Numbered from the stretch's first letter, positions 11,625 through 25,282 are shown. The stretch is 64,000 nt of DNA from Agapanthus africanus (GCA_030015575.1 CM057337.1:341134583-341198582), one strand, 5' to 3'. Numbers and translations: made by a program. Notes: generated by a model not told the origin, from the sequence alone.

Positions 11625-14029
11625 ACGCCATTAACCATGCCTAGCTTGCTCTAGTATGTTTAGAACTCGATCGAACAAAAATCCCCAAAAACCGTATTTT
11701 CCTATGCATCGTGTTTCTGTCGAATTTTTTTTAGCTCCAAAAATTTTTCAGGTTGTTTCAGAATACTGTGCATGAAAATCTAAGAATTGTGTGAAAATTT
11801 GGACTCGTGATCACTCCATACCGCCGTGGAACCGCGGCCAAACCCATGCTTGGGCCGCGGTTCCGCCGCGAGTTTGACTGATCAGCTCATCAAATTTTTA
11901 CAGATTGTCTTAGACTTGGAATTAGGGGTTTTGGGATATTATTTTTGGGCCCATATTTTCTGTAAGTGTTACAGTACTGCTTGGGGCCCACTTTGATAAA
12001 TTTGTTCGATCGGATATTTTAAGCATGCTAGTTCAAAGTATTTACATTATATCTGCGACCATGAATGTCACTCGATCGGTAAATCCAGTCTAACTGCTAT
12101 AGCCCGGTTAGACGGATTTGCGAACGTGACATTCACGTTGATGTTCTGTGATTGTGCTGTGTTGTTGCGGATCGGTCGTGGGGGATAGCCTGGATGCAAT
12201 GTTAGTACAGTTCTGTTTTATATGTACATTTGATATTGCGGGGCGAGCGTCCGACATGTGGACTGCCGTCACTGCCTGTTTGTATTATTCTTTTGGGGCA
12301 CGACCTGGTTGCGGTCAATGTACCCGTTGTATGTATATTTTACTTTCTGTACTAGGATTACCTCAAGGAGGGGTGCACGGATAGCCGGGTTCTAGAGGGC
12401 AACGAGCCCGCATCTCATGGTTTTGAGACAGAGGGGGCTTCACTCTAGAATTGGCGGGCTATTCGCCGCACTCGTAGGGGGTACAGGTTGACCCAGGAGG
12501 GGTGCCGAAGTTACCGGATTCCGTGAAGTGCTGGGTGGTCCGTTCACGTTGATGAAGGGGGCTGCCTCGCTTCAGGTTTTGGCGGGTAACTTGCCGCGCC
12601 CGTAGGGGTCTAGGATTTCATTGCTCAGGCTATCCACACGACCAGGGGAACGTCGGGTTTCAGTAGCGGCTCTGTGAAACCCGGGGATCCCAGATATCTG
12701 TATTGTTCTGTGCTGCTATACATTTCTGTGTTGTTGCATTTTATCACGCCTTGAGCGAAAATTATATATTATATATATGCTAGTAGATGTTGTATATGTT
12801 TTGCATCCGCGCTAGTCCAGTCCCCGCTCTGTCGTTAGTTAGCTAACCTAACGGGTGATGACGGGACCCAGTGGCGAATGCGGATGGCATATACGTACAT
12901 CAGTATATTTTCGTTCTTTGTGGTGTGATCAATTGATGGGACTGCGATGATTCGGATCAATGCAAGCTAAACAAACCTATTTTGATGTTGTTGGAACACT
13001 TTTTCAAAAAGCTGTTATTGCAAGGGCGTTCTCTTTTGTTTTGCACAGTGGTATTCAGTTGGAATATCCTGCTCCTCAGTCGACGAGGCAAGGGCCGAGA
13101 TCCCTTCACCGGGAGTGACCCCTTGGACAAAAGTTTGCGTCAGGGCAATAACTTCACTATAGCCGATTACTTTTGCTTTGCACCGTGGTATTCAGTTGGA
13201 ATATCCTGCACCTCATTCTACGGGGAAAGAGCCAAGATCCCTTCACCGGGAGTGACCTCTTTAGCAAAGGTTTTCGTCACTATATTTTTACAAAGCTATC
13301 CGTTCCTTCGACGATATCAAGTTCATTACGTTAAAGGTTTTCGCCAGAAACCATTCGTAGCCCTCCGTCATTTCAGTTAAATATTCGATAGTATTCAAGC
13401 TATGTATTTTGACCTCACGCCAAGGCATAGTGTTTGGTAGCTGCCGGGTATTTATCTGTTGCATAGATAGATGCGTTGGTTTGGGACAGTCGTACTACTA
13501 TTTTGGCCTACGTCAAGGGTATGTACGGGTGGGTTCAAATTAACCTAGACAATGACGGGTAGAACTTGACATGTGACTTATGATATTTTGACCTCACGCC
13601 AAGGTTATAAGAGCATGGGGAAAAAATCCACATCGGGAGTTTCAAAAGAACTGAAACTTGCCAGATATGCGCATACCTTCTGGAGTGTGATAGCGTGAGC
13701 GGATTCCGTCACGTTATCATGTGATGATAGATGGATCCCGATTCCCACTGATGAGTTGGTTTACTCCTCGGGTGATCCCGGCTAATTCTTCTTTCAGGTT
13801 TGGGGAAGAATTTGACGTTACAGTGGGAGGTTTCCAGATTAGATAAAGTGATAACCATTCTGATCTAGGTTAGAGTGCACGGTGAGTGTTTCTTTTCTCT
13901 CTCTCTTTGGCAGCGACCATTGACCCGACCCTAGACTATGACTCAGTGACCAAGTTGAACGAACCTTCTTAACACTGGTTTTTGGATTGTCAGAGTTGCA
14001 GACCTCATTGCCACTCCTACTTTTACCCT
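11625..14029 (+). other. Element F: structured untranslated leader
   Basis: No protein domain is seen; frames here look fortuitous. In order it holds: a 12-bp perfect stem at 11828-11839/11853-11864 (GGAACCGCGGCC); a duplicated block of about 125 bp (12355-12605) with the stem AAGTTACC (12508) / GGTAACTT (12585); a duplicated block near 13020-13260 with two copies of GATCCCTTCACCGGGAGTGA (13099 and 13236); three double-stem hairpins at 13400-13430, 13492-13526 and 13577-13611; AGTTTC/GAAACT at 13638-13658; and a 10-bp stem at 13689-13717. Several have counterparts in A, B and C with changed but still pairing arms. Confidence 0.75.
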
Positions 14030-14640
14030 TTTCTCCAGGACACCCTGTATTACTACGAACGTCCACTTCCATTGGACAAAACCATCATATGGTTATATAC
14101 GAACTCGAAGGAATTCGAGGATGGTTTCTGGTTCTGGAGAAAACGAATAGGACTATTCAGTTGTCTTTTCCTTTTACCTTCTCTCAGGTTGCGAGTACTC
14201 CTTGGTTTAGGAGATAGTACACCTATTACGCAAATTGGATAGTCTTCTTCCAGACCTTAGGCTGGTGCCGACTGGTGGGGAATGAAGAAAGCCAATTAGC
14301 CTAAACGGTGTACAGAAGGTATTAAGTTAAGACAAAGAAAGGGATTAGTAAGAGGGCAAAGTAAATTGCGACTGCTATTCACGACAAAACCATGTATTTC
14401 TTCGCCAATCCTAAATCACCTATTTCTAAGGTTCATTCGGTTGTTTTTTATCTTCACCTTCTCTCGCATTGTGAGTGCTACTGAGATTAGGACAGTACAC
14501 CCATTATGCTTTTTGGATAGTCTTCTTCCAAACCATAGGCTGGTGCCGAACGGTACGGAAGGAAGAAAATCATTTGGCCTAAAGGGGTGTACAGAAGGTA
14601 ATGACTAAAGACATAAAAAAGGATTTGGAGAAGTGGCAAA
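14030..14640 (+). repeat. Element F: tandem module before pol
   Basis: Two imperfect copies offset by about 278 bp share the phrases TTCTCTCAGGTTGCGAGTAC / TTCTCTCGCATTGTGAGTGC, TAGTCTTCTTCCA and ACAGAAGGTA. The module sits between leader and pol, where gag would be expected, but no Gag domain or zinc knuckle is recognised. Element I carries the same kind of doubled block. Confidence 0.7.
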
Positions 14641-17120
14641 GAATTATACGGTTATAGTTGTGAATCTGGATAATGGAAGAGGCATTACTAAGAATACCAG
14701 GATACCCCATCGAAACATTTCAATGTTTCAGTTTCACTGTGTACTGTTAAAAGAAAACCGATTTCCCAATTAGACACTTACTCCAGGGTATGTATTTACC
14801 AGGTTGGATTCTCACATCTGTATGGTTTTACAGATGATGAGTGGGAGTAAGTTATTGGGAATTAGATGACCATCCTCATTATATCGGGATTCGTTGTAAT
14901 TGGTGATATTTGAGGAAGTCACCTGGGTTGTTTGCCGGTCGGCAAATATTTGGTTTTGAATATCCGTTGTTATGCACCAATTTCAAATTGATATATCTGT
15001 ACGTCTATTTTTATAGAGTGAGACATACCTTTTTGAAATTATGTCTATGACATTTACCTAAACCAGTGGATGGTTAGGTAAGGAGTATTGAACAGCGGTG
15101 TAATTCTTCTTAACCAAAAGTACAGTTTTCAACTTACGACACACAGTGAATGAGTCACTAGACTCAGGGGACTTATACAGAGTATTGTATATTGTCCAGT
15201 ATCCAATAGGAAAGAGGGGTTGGTCCTCGTACTATATTCGGTTTACTTATGACTTCTCTGGTTTTTAGACAGGTGTTTCGTAGAAACACAGGGTCCGAAT
15301 TTTGAGAAGTTATAGGTATATGAATAAAGTAGAGAACCAGGTATTGCAAGTATCAGGATTCTTGAAGGTAATCGAAGATGTAGATACTTTTATATGGCAT
15401 TCAGATGATAGTAATGTTTAAGTGAACTTGCTTCTCTTTCAGGTTACTCATAATTGGAAGCACTCCTAAATTGAGTAACGCTGATCGGCCTCCTTCCATT
15501 TAGTAGACATGCACTGGAGACAGCTGCATGATTTGAATTTGGTTCAATTAAATCAGTGCCTCTGTTTCTATATTGGATATAGAACAGTTCATATCTTGAC
15601 ATTGTTAAGATACGGGGAGTTGTCCGGCTTATGCTTAAAACCAGACTCCGGATAACTCAAGGCACGTTTCTGTAATGGCTGTTTTTGGGTTGACCCGGGC
15701 TATGACGAGGGTTGACTTTCTACCATCTGGAAGATCAATAGTGATATTGTTCTAGACTCGCCACAGTTTTAACAAAAATGGATTTTTTCAGAAAACAGTA
15801 GTGGGAGTATGGTAGAACTGGAAGTGATTCCAGAACCGCAAACGATTACTGAAGATTTGATAAGAACCTAAAGATTCAATCTGGTTTGACATTCCATTGG
15901 CCACTCCGCAGATTTGGTGGGTAACCTCAGGCACTCGAGAGGTACTTCGGTATGCTCAAGGACGGTGGCAGGGAGGTTCTTGTTTACCCAGACTTGCCAT
16001 TGCTGTTGTTCCAGACTGCGAGACCCGGCAGGAAGATGAGTATAGCGTCGTTCTAAACTAGCTTTAGAAGTGTACGTCTATATGACTCTGCCAGAGGGTT
16101 GTCGTAGTCAGTGGGAGCAGCGGAAGCATTGGTGGACATCAGGCTTATGTCTATTTATAGACTAAAGCAGATATAGCGGAGATAGATCATCTATTTTTTG
16201 ATGTGACAGTCATAGGTTTGACTTCATCAGAATAGGGGATGGATCTGTTGAGAAGGTAGTAGGGTGTGATGTCCTGGTATTTGATGACATACACCGAGTA
16301 GGAAGTGATATTCCTATACTACGATCGGTTATACTTTGGTCGTCACACAGTAGTTTCTCTACATAGGACTTGGATATTACATCAGATATTCTGGTCACTA
16401 GATCTATGGTTTGGGTAGTTTCCCAATTAGGGTACTTAGACAGCATTCTAAGGGTATTTAGAATGGACGACTCCTGGCACGGTAGTATACCTGCAGGTGA
16501 TGGAGTCGCCCTCTCTAAAGGTGTCTTACAGACTAAAGGGGAGAGGGATACGCATGATTGACAGATCACTTGCTTAGGCAATTGAGTCAATCATGAGATG
16601 TCAAGTACCACACCAGATGTTGTTCTTGCAGTGGGTGCAATAAGTTGATATTGATCCAATCCTGGAGAAACGATCGGAAGCAGTTTTAGAACATAAGTCG
16701 ATGTTCTAGGGATATGATAACAGCATTCTCCTTCGGGAGACAGTTATCATTCCAGGCTTCCAAAGTGACTTGGATGGCAGAGTGGCCGTCAGAGTTATAG
16801 TTTTTCCCTCTGACGAGGGGCAGTATTTTTGGACAGATGGTTCAGGTGGATACTGAGGGAAGGCATGGCGCAGGATACTGATTAAGTTCAGTTGTCGATA
16901 CAGTCTAAGAAGTTTGGATTTGGAGTTCATTTATGAGATAGGTCCCATCAGACATCCAGACATTCTAAGACAGGTATTGCTCATTTCGGGAGATGGCTTT
17001 CTCCGCGAACTTGAGATAAAGAGAGACATAGAAAGAAACACCATAGCGGATCCACTCACTGAGGCTATTCCTCGAACGCAATAGTTTCGCAAACGAGCTT
17101 TGTGAGACTGACTAGTAGAG
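14641..17120 (+). pseudogene. Element F: decayed Ty1/copia pol
   Basis: A heavily broken copia pol on the plus strand; no frame covers it and there are many breaks. The clearest piece is near 16210-16560, corresponding to the reverse-transcriptase palm and connection region (VGSDIPILRSV, then SILRVFRMDD and ALSKGVLQTK), in the same order as element A. The RNase H part follows up to the polypurine tract GTGGGAGATTG at 17188. Integrase is hard to trace. The antisense frame over 16210-16590 is a shadow. Confidence 0.75.
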
Positions 17121-17196
17121 GAGTTGGGTGTTCGGTATCACACGGGCTGTGAGTATGCGGCATCGCAATAATTAGCCTTGAGTGCAAGTGGGAGAT

Positions 17197-19313
17197 TGTT
17201 GGAGATAGTGCCCTCAGAGTCAATTATTGGATCACAGGCACGTGATTGCAATGATTGAGGGGAGGACCTGTCCCAGTAGGACAGTCTTACTCGAGATGAT
17301 AGTATGCTATCTGGTTTATCTTTATCATCGTGTACTGCTTTAGGTGGCCTTACAAGTCGCTATTACATATTGATAGAGCCCCTAGGATTCTTGCTTGACT
17401 ACCAGCAGTATGAGGGCGATCATATAAGTGAGAGCTGGAGTCTATAAGCACATCCTTAAATGGTCCCTAGTCGTGGGAGTTTCGAGACAGGGCATCGGTT
17501 CTCCAGAGTAGACTAGTGTATACAGTCGAGACCCCGACGAGGGGCGGTGGCCGGTCTTACAAGCCACTGGTGTCAGTTGGTTCACCTAAGATGTATACAG
17601 GTGCTCATTGGGTTATGAGTACACCGGACAGGACTCGCCGGGAACCTGCTAGTTGGGATTATACCAGACGTCAGATAGCAGTTCTCTGGTGACATGTGTA
17701 CAGGTTAGTTCATCGACCTGAGATCGTCATTTGTCTCATGTGAGTTCCCACTGTGCTTTGATTACTACCCTACCACGGCTCAAAGAGTCGTGCAAACAGG
17801 TTTTAGTTGGGTACAGTCCCGAGCCACATAGAGGCGGTGAGCGGATCTGCAGGTATTCGTCTCTCCCGGTATTGGGGGTGAGGTCGCGCTGTGTCTAGGA
17901 GAGCCAGAACATGAAAAGTCCTTGCCCAAGGCAGGAGATTTGCTGGTAGGTATTCCAGTAGTATCTCAGAGTGTTCTGGGCTACACTCCGACACGACTTG
18001 TACCGCTGTTGGGGGTCTGACTTTTACCAACCCCCTAGGCCCGCCATGCGATGCTCATAGACGAACGGACCGGACTGTACGGATATTGTCACTGACAGGC
18101 TCAGTAGGGTGTCAGGATGAGTGCGCTCATCGACGTCCCTTTTGGTCAATACCTGGTAGCCCGTCACGTATTAGCTTATACCTCTGACGTGCTAGTGGTT
18201 AAATCCACAGCCATAGTATTGACGAGTCTTTAGAGTCCACCACACTCAGTTACTCAGGTTTCGGGCGAAACGCTGTAGATGCCGTATGGAGATATGGCAG
18301 GGTTCGATCAGATACGTGCGGTATTGCACGGATCGTGATCGGACGGATTTTACTAGCCGGTTTTGGCTTAAGCCGGATCCTAGTGTTAGATAGTGTAGTT
18401 TTGTCTCTTTGCATTTGTGTTCAGTGGGAATACAAATGCGGGCATGTATTTGCAGTAGCGGGGTTTTCCTGTAATTTATTACGGGATCAGTTTTCTGAGG
18501 TTGCCAGTTTGCATTCCGTTCCGGCCGGTTTTCCTTTGATCCTTCACGGCCGGACTTTTCCGATGGAGGGGGGTTATTTGCATTTTGCAAATAACTGATT
18601 GTGAGGGGCTTTCTTGCATTTATGGCTTTTTGATGGGACTAGCATCATGAGATTCTTTTTCTTTCTTTTCTTTTGCATTAATGAGAAAAGGGATTGATTA
18701 GGTTTTGATAGGATTTGGATGTGAGATAATTTGATCTTATCTTCACATATTGTTATGCCTTTTTCTCTCTCCCATTTTTTTCTTCTTGATTAAGAGGGGC
18801 TGGCCAATTTGGTGAGAAGGGGTGAATGAGGGAATTGTTTTTGGTGTAGGAAATTTATCATCTCCCTTTTTAGCTTGCTACCAAAATTCCCATGCACATC
18901 TCTCCATTGTTCTTTCTCTACTCCACCTCCATCATGGCAACTTCCATAACCCTAAAAGACAAGCTTCTACACTTAGTCTACAGCAAACCTTGGACGCGTC
19001 GGCTAGCCAACTTCACGCCCGAGTTGCCTCGGTCAAGAGGTGGAAGCCCGTAAAAGATTCCGGCTATGTGGTGCCTTTTCCGACAAGGAGGAGATGAACG
19101 GAGATTCCGCGGGAGATCGGAGTGGAGACGAAGACCGAAGGACACGGATCGCTTGGTATAGCTTCTCTACTCTTTTCTTGTATGCTAGTAGCTAGGTTAA
19201 TGGCCCGATCCGTGTGAAAAGTGCGTGGTGGTGCCGGTTTGCTAGTTTGCAAAGTTTTTGTTTCTGCGTTTCCGGCGTCGGACCGACGGCCGGGGCGCCC
19301 CCGCGGACTTACA
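17197..19313 (+). mobile_element. Element F: 3' LTR (2117 bp)
   Basis: Partner of 9494-11610; ends GCGGACTTACA and is followed by the target duplication CGATG (19314-19318). It shows that F lies in the left LTR of C, whose sequence continues GATATGGGATCATCC. Confidence 0.93.
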
Positions 19314-19318
19314 CGATG

Positions 19319-19676
19319 GATATGGGATCATCCATCGCCCATCATATCGGTCAAGATACGTATACGCTAGTCTGCTCTGGTGTATCGATGCCCTGTCTCG
19401 ATACACCCTCCACTAGGAACAGTTATAGGATGTACTCGTCGACTACCGTAGCCCCACTAGTATGATCTCATCATAGTCCCAGTAGTCGAGTACATATCCT
19501 AAGGGTTTTTTCAACATGTAACATAGAGACAATCAGAGTACATGTTAAGATAAAGTACAACCAGATAGCGTACTATCATGTCGAGCAAGAAAGTCCTCCC
19601 TATATATGTCCAAGCATCCATTACAATATACATCGTATGTACAGTAATGGCCTCTAGGGCATACATATAACTAACA
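19319..19676 (-). mobile_element. Element C: left (3') LTR, second part
   Basis: Continues the C LTR after F and ends ACATATAACTAACA. Next comes the polypurine tract on the minus strand (plus strand ATCTCCCACTT). First and second parts together are about 2.16 kb, matching the right LTR of 2170 bp. Confidence 0.87.
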
Positions 19677-22235
19677 ATCTCCCACTTACACTAGAGCCAT
19701 CTGTTGTGGTATCACATACCCAACAATTAGCCGTGGTTGAAGTATCTCATACTCAACCATCCCATAAAAGTCTCAACCGGGAAAAATGCCTTTGTGAGTG
19801 GATCCGCGCTGTTGTCCTCTCTGTCTACTCTCATATCCTCGATCTCCCTGGAGATCAACCATCTCCATGATCAGGTGATACTGCCTAAGAATTATTTCTG
19901 GATTTCTGATGGGACGAGGGTTCCTTGGCATAAGCCACAACTCCATTGTCACACAATGGTAGGAACGAAGTTCATCTTATGAACTTATATCTATCCAGAC
20001 TGCCTCTTTGGTAGCATCCTAGGTAACGATGGATCTTGCCTTTAATGGTCTAGTAAGTCACGGTATCTAGCTTGGAACTCTTCCAACATACCGTCCCTCT
20101 ACTGAGGGTAAAGACAATGCCTGCGACTGACATTCAGTCATCCTTATCACCCTGGAACTTTTCCAGCGATTCTCCCCAGGATCGATTGATACCATCTCAC
20201 TACAACTAGTGAGAATCCTAATATCCAATTAGATCTATCTCATAGAACCAAAACCTAGGATTTAGGAGGTATCACTTTGATCCTATACGGAGAATCCTTG
20301 TGATAAGCGGAGATTGACCGAGCGTAGTATAGGAAACTCCTTCCCCATCAAGAGTATGTCATCCACGTACTCTACGAGGATCATCACCATACTCTCTACT
20401 ACCTTTTTGTATATACAAGGTTCATCTACTATTTTGATGAAGTCAAACTCTTTGACTACCTCATCAAAACAGACGTTGCAACTCTGCGATGCTTGCTTTA
20501 TCACATAAAACATCTTGCACACGTTTCCGCTGCTCCCACTATCTACGAAGCCCTCTGGCTGTATACTTATAGATGCTCTCTTCTAAAACATCATATAGAA
20601 AAGCTGTCACGACACCCAACCACCAGATATCGTAGTCATGGTATGTAGCCGTGGCAAGTAGGATCTGGATGGACTTAAGCATAGCTTTGAAAGTCTCAAC
20701 ATTTCCATGTACACCAAGTAATCTTCTCAAGATATACTTGCTTCTGATGGGGATTTAACCCTTCAGATAAAGCAACCAAAGTCCATACTTTGTTGGTGTA
20801 TAAGGATTCTATCTCAGATCGCTAAGCATCCAGCCATTCTTACAGAGTCCCGCTCCTGATGGCCAGCTCGAAACTAGTTGGGTCATCATCTCATGATGCA
20901 ATCCTCGCTCCCACTGTCATAGAGAAAACGAAGTATCTCTCAGGTGGGTGAGGAACCCTACTAGATCGGCGGAAAGGCTAAGCTTCGTTGGAAACTATTG
21001 AATCCACATTCAATAGGTATACAGCTTCTCAAGTGCATAACTCCCAAAAGGAAATAGGAAACTCAGTAGTACTCATCATAGAGCACACCATATCATATAG
21101 GGTGCTATTGCTCCGCCCCGATATACCATCGTGCTATGGTGTATACGGAGGAGTATTGCTGAGAGAGAATCTCATTCTCCATTAGAATAGTCCAGGAATT
21201 CCGTGCTCAAGTATTCTCCTCCCTGATCTCATCAAAGGACATAATACTTATACCCGTTTTTGGTTCTCTACTTCTAACTTATATTCCGTGAATATCTCAA
21301 AAGTTTCGGACTTGTGTTTCAACAGGAACATTTGTCTGAATCTTGAGAGATCATCAAAGAATGTAATGAAGTACAAAGAACCGGTCTTGGTATGTGTAGA
21401 CAGGGGACCTTCATACATCAGCATGTATCAATCCCAAGAGTTCACAAACTCTTTCTCTGTTTCCAATAAATGGAGCTGTGGTCATCTTATCTCTGTGACA
21501 TGACCGGCAAGTTTCACAAGATGTAAATTCAAACTAATTTAAATATGCATCTTTATGTGACTTCAACTAGTCGGGTCGCATTGATATAACCTAGTCTATA
21601 ATGCCTCAAGAAGGATTCGTTCATTTCTGAACTCTTCCTCTTGTGTGTTTTCTGTACATTAAGAACTGTAGTTTGATTTAGAACGTCTATGCCTTTAGAT
21701 AACGTGCCTGAACCGATCAACTCTTGATATATGAAATGTTCAAAACATTATCCAACAATACAAAATTATATCCTTTCTTTCCTAATAAAGAGACTGATAT
21801 GATGTTGTATTACAGGTTCGGTATCTAATAACATTCATTCAGAATCAATGTATTCTGGTAATACAAGGTGATAGTGACCAACAGACTTGGCTGCAACACT
21901 TGCACCGTTTCTATCTCATGAAACTTATCACCCGTTCTCAGTTCTCTAACTATCTGTAGCCCATGTAACAAATTACATATGTGGGATCCTGATCCGGTAT
22001 CACATACCCAGGACGTAAAGGATACTGAGAAACAGTTCTGTGTAATGAACACACCCGAAGATGATGCGTCAGCATGCACTTTCTTCGTTTAGGCGGCACG
22101 GGAAATCTGGTATTCCCCAATTTCCTGCTCTGTCTTATAACAATTATAAGTTGGAGCGGGACCAACGTTCCCCAGCTCAGTATAACAAGCTGGTTTGGTC
22201 GATATATCCGTATTATTATCTTGATTAAGGCGTGA
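19677..22235 (-). pseudogene. Element C: decayed Ty1/copia pol
   Basis: Minus-strand relic in the order RNase H, reverse transcriptase, integrase, protease when read left to right on the plus strand. The best piece (20283-20522) keeps the RT catalytic motif YVDD in EYVDDILLMG, preceded by IKQASQSCNVCFDE. Near 21950-22080 is the protease-side segment SGVFITQNCFSVSFTSW, parallel to the start of A's pol. Many breaks are present. No Gag domain is recognised on the 5' side, where the leader begins at once. Close to element B throughout. Confidence 0.8.
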
Positions 22236-25200
22236 CATGGTCGCTACCTGGAGAGAGAGAAGAAAACACTCAGCGTGCGCTTTTACAAGATTAAATTGGT
22301 TATCAATTTATCTAATCAGGATGTCTCCCACTGTTTTAGTCAAATCTTCCTTCAAACCCTAAAAGGAAAGACTAGCCGGGATTAATTACACCCTACAAGT
22401 TCGCCAATCTTTCAGCCAGGCCAGTGCCGGTACTTTGAGGGAGGTTCCCCATGCTTTCGCATGGACCTAATTAAAGTAAACCTCGTTTTCCCAGGGGCAT
22501 AACCCCGTTAACAAATTTCTAGACACCTACTTGATCGGCTAATTGTAATGTGTAAAACTCTCCCAGGAATAACTCTTACTCGCAGCGGGTATCGGGATCC
22601 AACTATCTCATAGAAGATATGCAATCTCATTGCAAATTTCAACACTTGAAATTCCCAATAATATTTTACCCCTGGTGACTTATGACCTTAAGTATGGTCA
22701 ACAAATCATAAGCACGAGTCAAGTTCTACCCGTCATTTCTTGATTAAATAGACCCACCCGCATGACCCTTAACTAAGGTCAACAAAGTCATATGACTATC
22801 CTAACTAATCGCATCATATGCTATATAGGAAGACATAACTTAGCTACCGTACACTGTGCCTTAACTAAGGTCAACAAACACAGCACGAATACTAAGTACT
22901 CTACTTCCTAAAATGACGGAGGGTTACGACAGGTTTTAAGAAAACCTTTTGCGTAATGAACTTGATATCGTTGTAGAATCGAGTGATTTCAAATGGAATG
23001 TTTTTGAGGCTTTTCTAGTTTTGCTAAAGGGGTCACTCTTGGTGAAGGGATCGTCGGCCCTTTCCTCATCGAATAAGGTACAGGGCATATCATATATACC
23101 ACTATGCAAAGCAAGAACTATAGAAGCAATCAAAAGAAAAACCGAGTTTGTAGTATCTGCTAGTTTCACTAAAGAGGTCACTCCCGGTGAAGGGATCTCG
23201 GCTATTTTCTTATCGAATAAAGTGCTGAATGTTCTACAAGGAACACCGCTATGCAAAGCAAGAACTAGAGCTACCAGTTTTTAAACAAGTTTCTACAACA
23301 TCTTTAGGTTTATTTTAGTTTCATTAATCTCATTAATGAAGTCCCATTTTATTATGCTTCACAAGCATCACATTTGAAACAAAATCTGCAATATAACATA
23401 TATCTCATATATATAATATAAACATTTGTCTCAAGCAGTAATATGATCTCATTACAGAACATTGCAGCAGAAGAAACATATATGAAATATTGGATATACT
23501 AGGACGTCCATGTTTTAATACGAGCCTGTATAAAACACTAATTCTACGGTCGCGATGAATAGCCAAACCCACATCACTAGACCCCTACGAGAGCGGCAAG
23601 CAACACTGCCAATTCTAGGGTTAGGAGTCCCGGTCTGGACTCCTCGAGATGGTCTCCCACTGGACCCTAGAACCCGGTTACTTGTGCTCCCCGCCTTGGG
23701 TCTACCTAATGCGGAAACGTAAATAATATACAATGGTGACATCATCCTCAGCCCGGAAGTGCCCCAATAAAAGAATATTACATACAAATGAATTTTACAT
23801 GAATGAAAAAGAAAAAACTCTCATCTCACATAAAACCCCCGGCTATTCAAAACGCGACGATCCAATATAACATATCACAGCAACACATAATATCTCATAT
23901 CATCAACGTAAGCAAGTATGTGTATCCCGATTGTCGTTGATTTATAGCAATGAAGCCGGCGATACACCATATACTACTCTTACGGTCATAGAAAAGAAAG
24001 TGTAAAACTACAACAGTTCGAATCTGCCACCCCCTTAGACATCGCATGCCTAACCAAATAATTCCTTAGATATCGCATGCCTAACAATTATAAACCCCGC
24101 ATTTTAGTCTCATTATCAAAAACTCTTTTCAATATCAAGTCGGGCAATTCAACAAGATTCCCGACATCCTGATCGAATGCTCATCGCAAACTTTAGCAGA
24201 CAGCCGCATCCCCGGATACCGTCGACGAAGTGCACTAAGGCGGAACACCGCTGCCGCGAGCACCCGAACGGATGCTTTTGGAGATGGGGTTCTCCTACAG
24301 TCACTTTGTCGAGGCTATGGGGCGTGGCTATCTATTAAGTTTACCCGGCGAGTATCCGCGTACGCTACGTGATTGCGACGGACTTTAGATCGCATCAAAA
24401 TCTCATGGCAACCGATCATCTGAGACTGAACTGCTAGATTTATAACATTCAAAATAGTTATCTCATAACTACCTGTAGATTCCAAATATTGAATCACATT
24501 CCAGATAAATAGACAATGTTAAACTTTCCAATCGAATAATCAAACTTCCAAGTTTTCCCAAATAGCTCAACACTTGAGTGGAGTTCAAAAATATCCATCA
24601 CATGCCACAGTACCGATGGTCCAGCCGTAGAAGGGTCAAGCCAACGCCTCACATATGGCACGCCGTACTGCCACAAACCCTAAGCTTTAGAGGCGGTTCA
24701 GACGGTCACATAATCGAGTTAAGGTTTGTTGTCTTCTAGAGAGTCCACCGTGTTACTTGCACGACTCTTCGAAACTTTCAAACTCGAGAAAAATTCAACT
24801 TTTGAAAATTTTCCGACAGGGGAAAAAGTGAGTTATTGATATCCATTCGAACTTTTTAACAGTTTCTAAAAATTATCCAGAAAAATTAAACGAAATTAAA
24901 TTATCCGATCGAATCAACGAGTCCCCAATACATCCCAGAAAACTCAACACTTGAGTAGAAATAAAAATTCCCAAAAATATCAGGGAAGAAATACTGAGAT
25001 CACTGTGCAAACAGTAGACCATGAGTCTTCTGTTTGGCCGCGGAACAGCCGCCAAAGCCTTGGTATGGCCACGGTTCCGCGGCGCATTGATGGTATTAAA
25101 GGCACGTATTTTACAGTAATTCTTGTATTTCCCTGCTGATATTTTTAAGTATTTTTAATGCAGAAAAAATCACATTTTTACAAAATTTCCAGAGAAGGGT

Positions 25201-25269
25201 ATATTCCGGGTTTTCGGGGTTCGATCGGACTTTAAACTTCGTCTAGACTTCGCCTAAAGCTCTAGCTTA
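22236..25269 (-). other. Element C: structured untranslated leader
   Basis: Read on the minus strand from the primer site, it holds: a 10-bp stem at 25074-25083/25037-25046 (GCCGCGGAAC type); the long-range stem at 23676-23683 / 23598-23605; two GATCCC...GTGACC modules at 23176-23197 and 23031-23052; three double-stem hairpins at 22854-22883, 22761-22794 and 22679-22712; AATTTC/GAAATT at 22635-22653; and a GAAA-loop hairpin at 22442-22468 (stem CCATGC/GCATGG). No coding region is supported. Confidence 0.72.
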
Positions 25270-25281
25270 GCTCTGATACTA
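25270..25281 (-). other. Element C: degraded primer binding site
   Basis: The plus strand GCTCTGATACTA resembles the complement of TGGTATCAGAGC, at the normal position just inside the right (5') LTR. Confidence 0.7.
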
Positions 25282-25282
25282 C

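Noticed and set aside
12982-13380. 132-codon frame in the F leader
   Set aside because: It spans the duplicated untranslated module; its internal repetition mirrors the DNA duplication and no domain is seen.
13400-13611. Three spaced similar repeats that could recall a CRISPR-like array
   Set aside because: Each unit is a hairpin with different arms, and equivalents occur at the same place in other retrotransposon leaders of a plant genome; there are only three units and no cas genes.
16210-16590. 126-codon minus-strand frame in element F
   Set aside because: The plus strand encodes a decayed reverse transcriptase there; the minus-strand frame is antisense to it.
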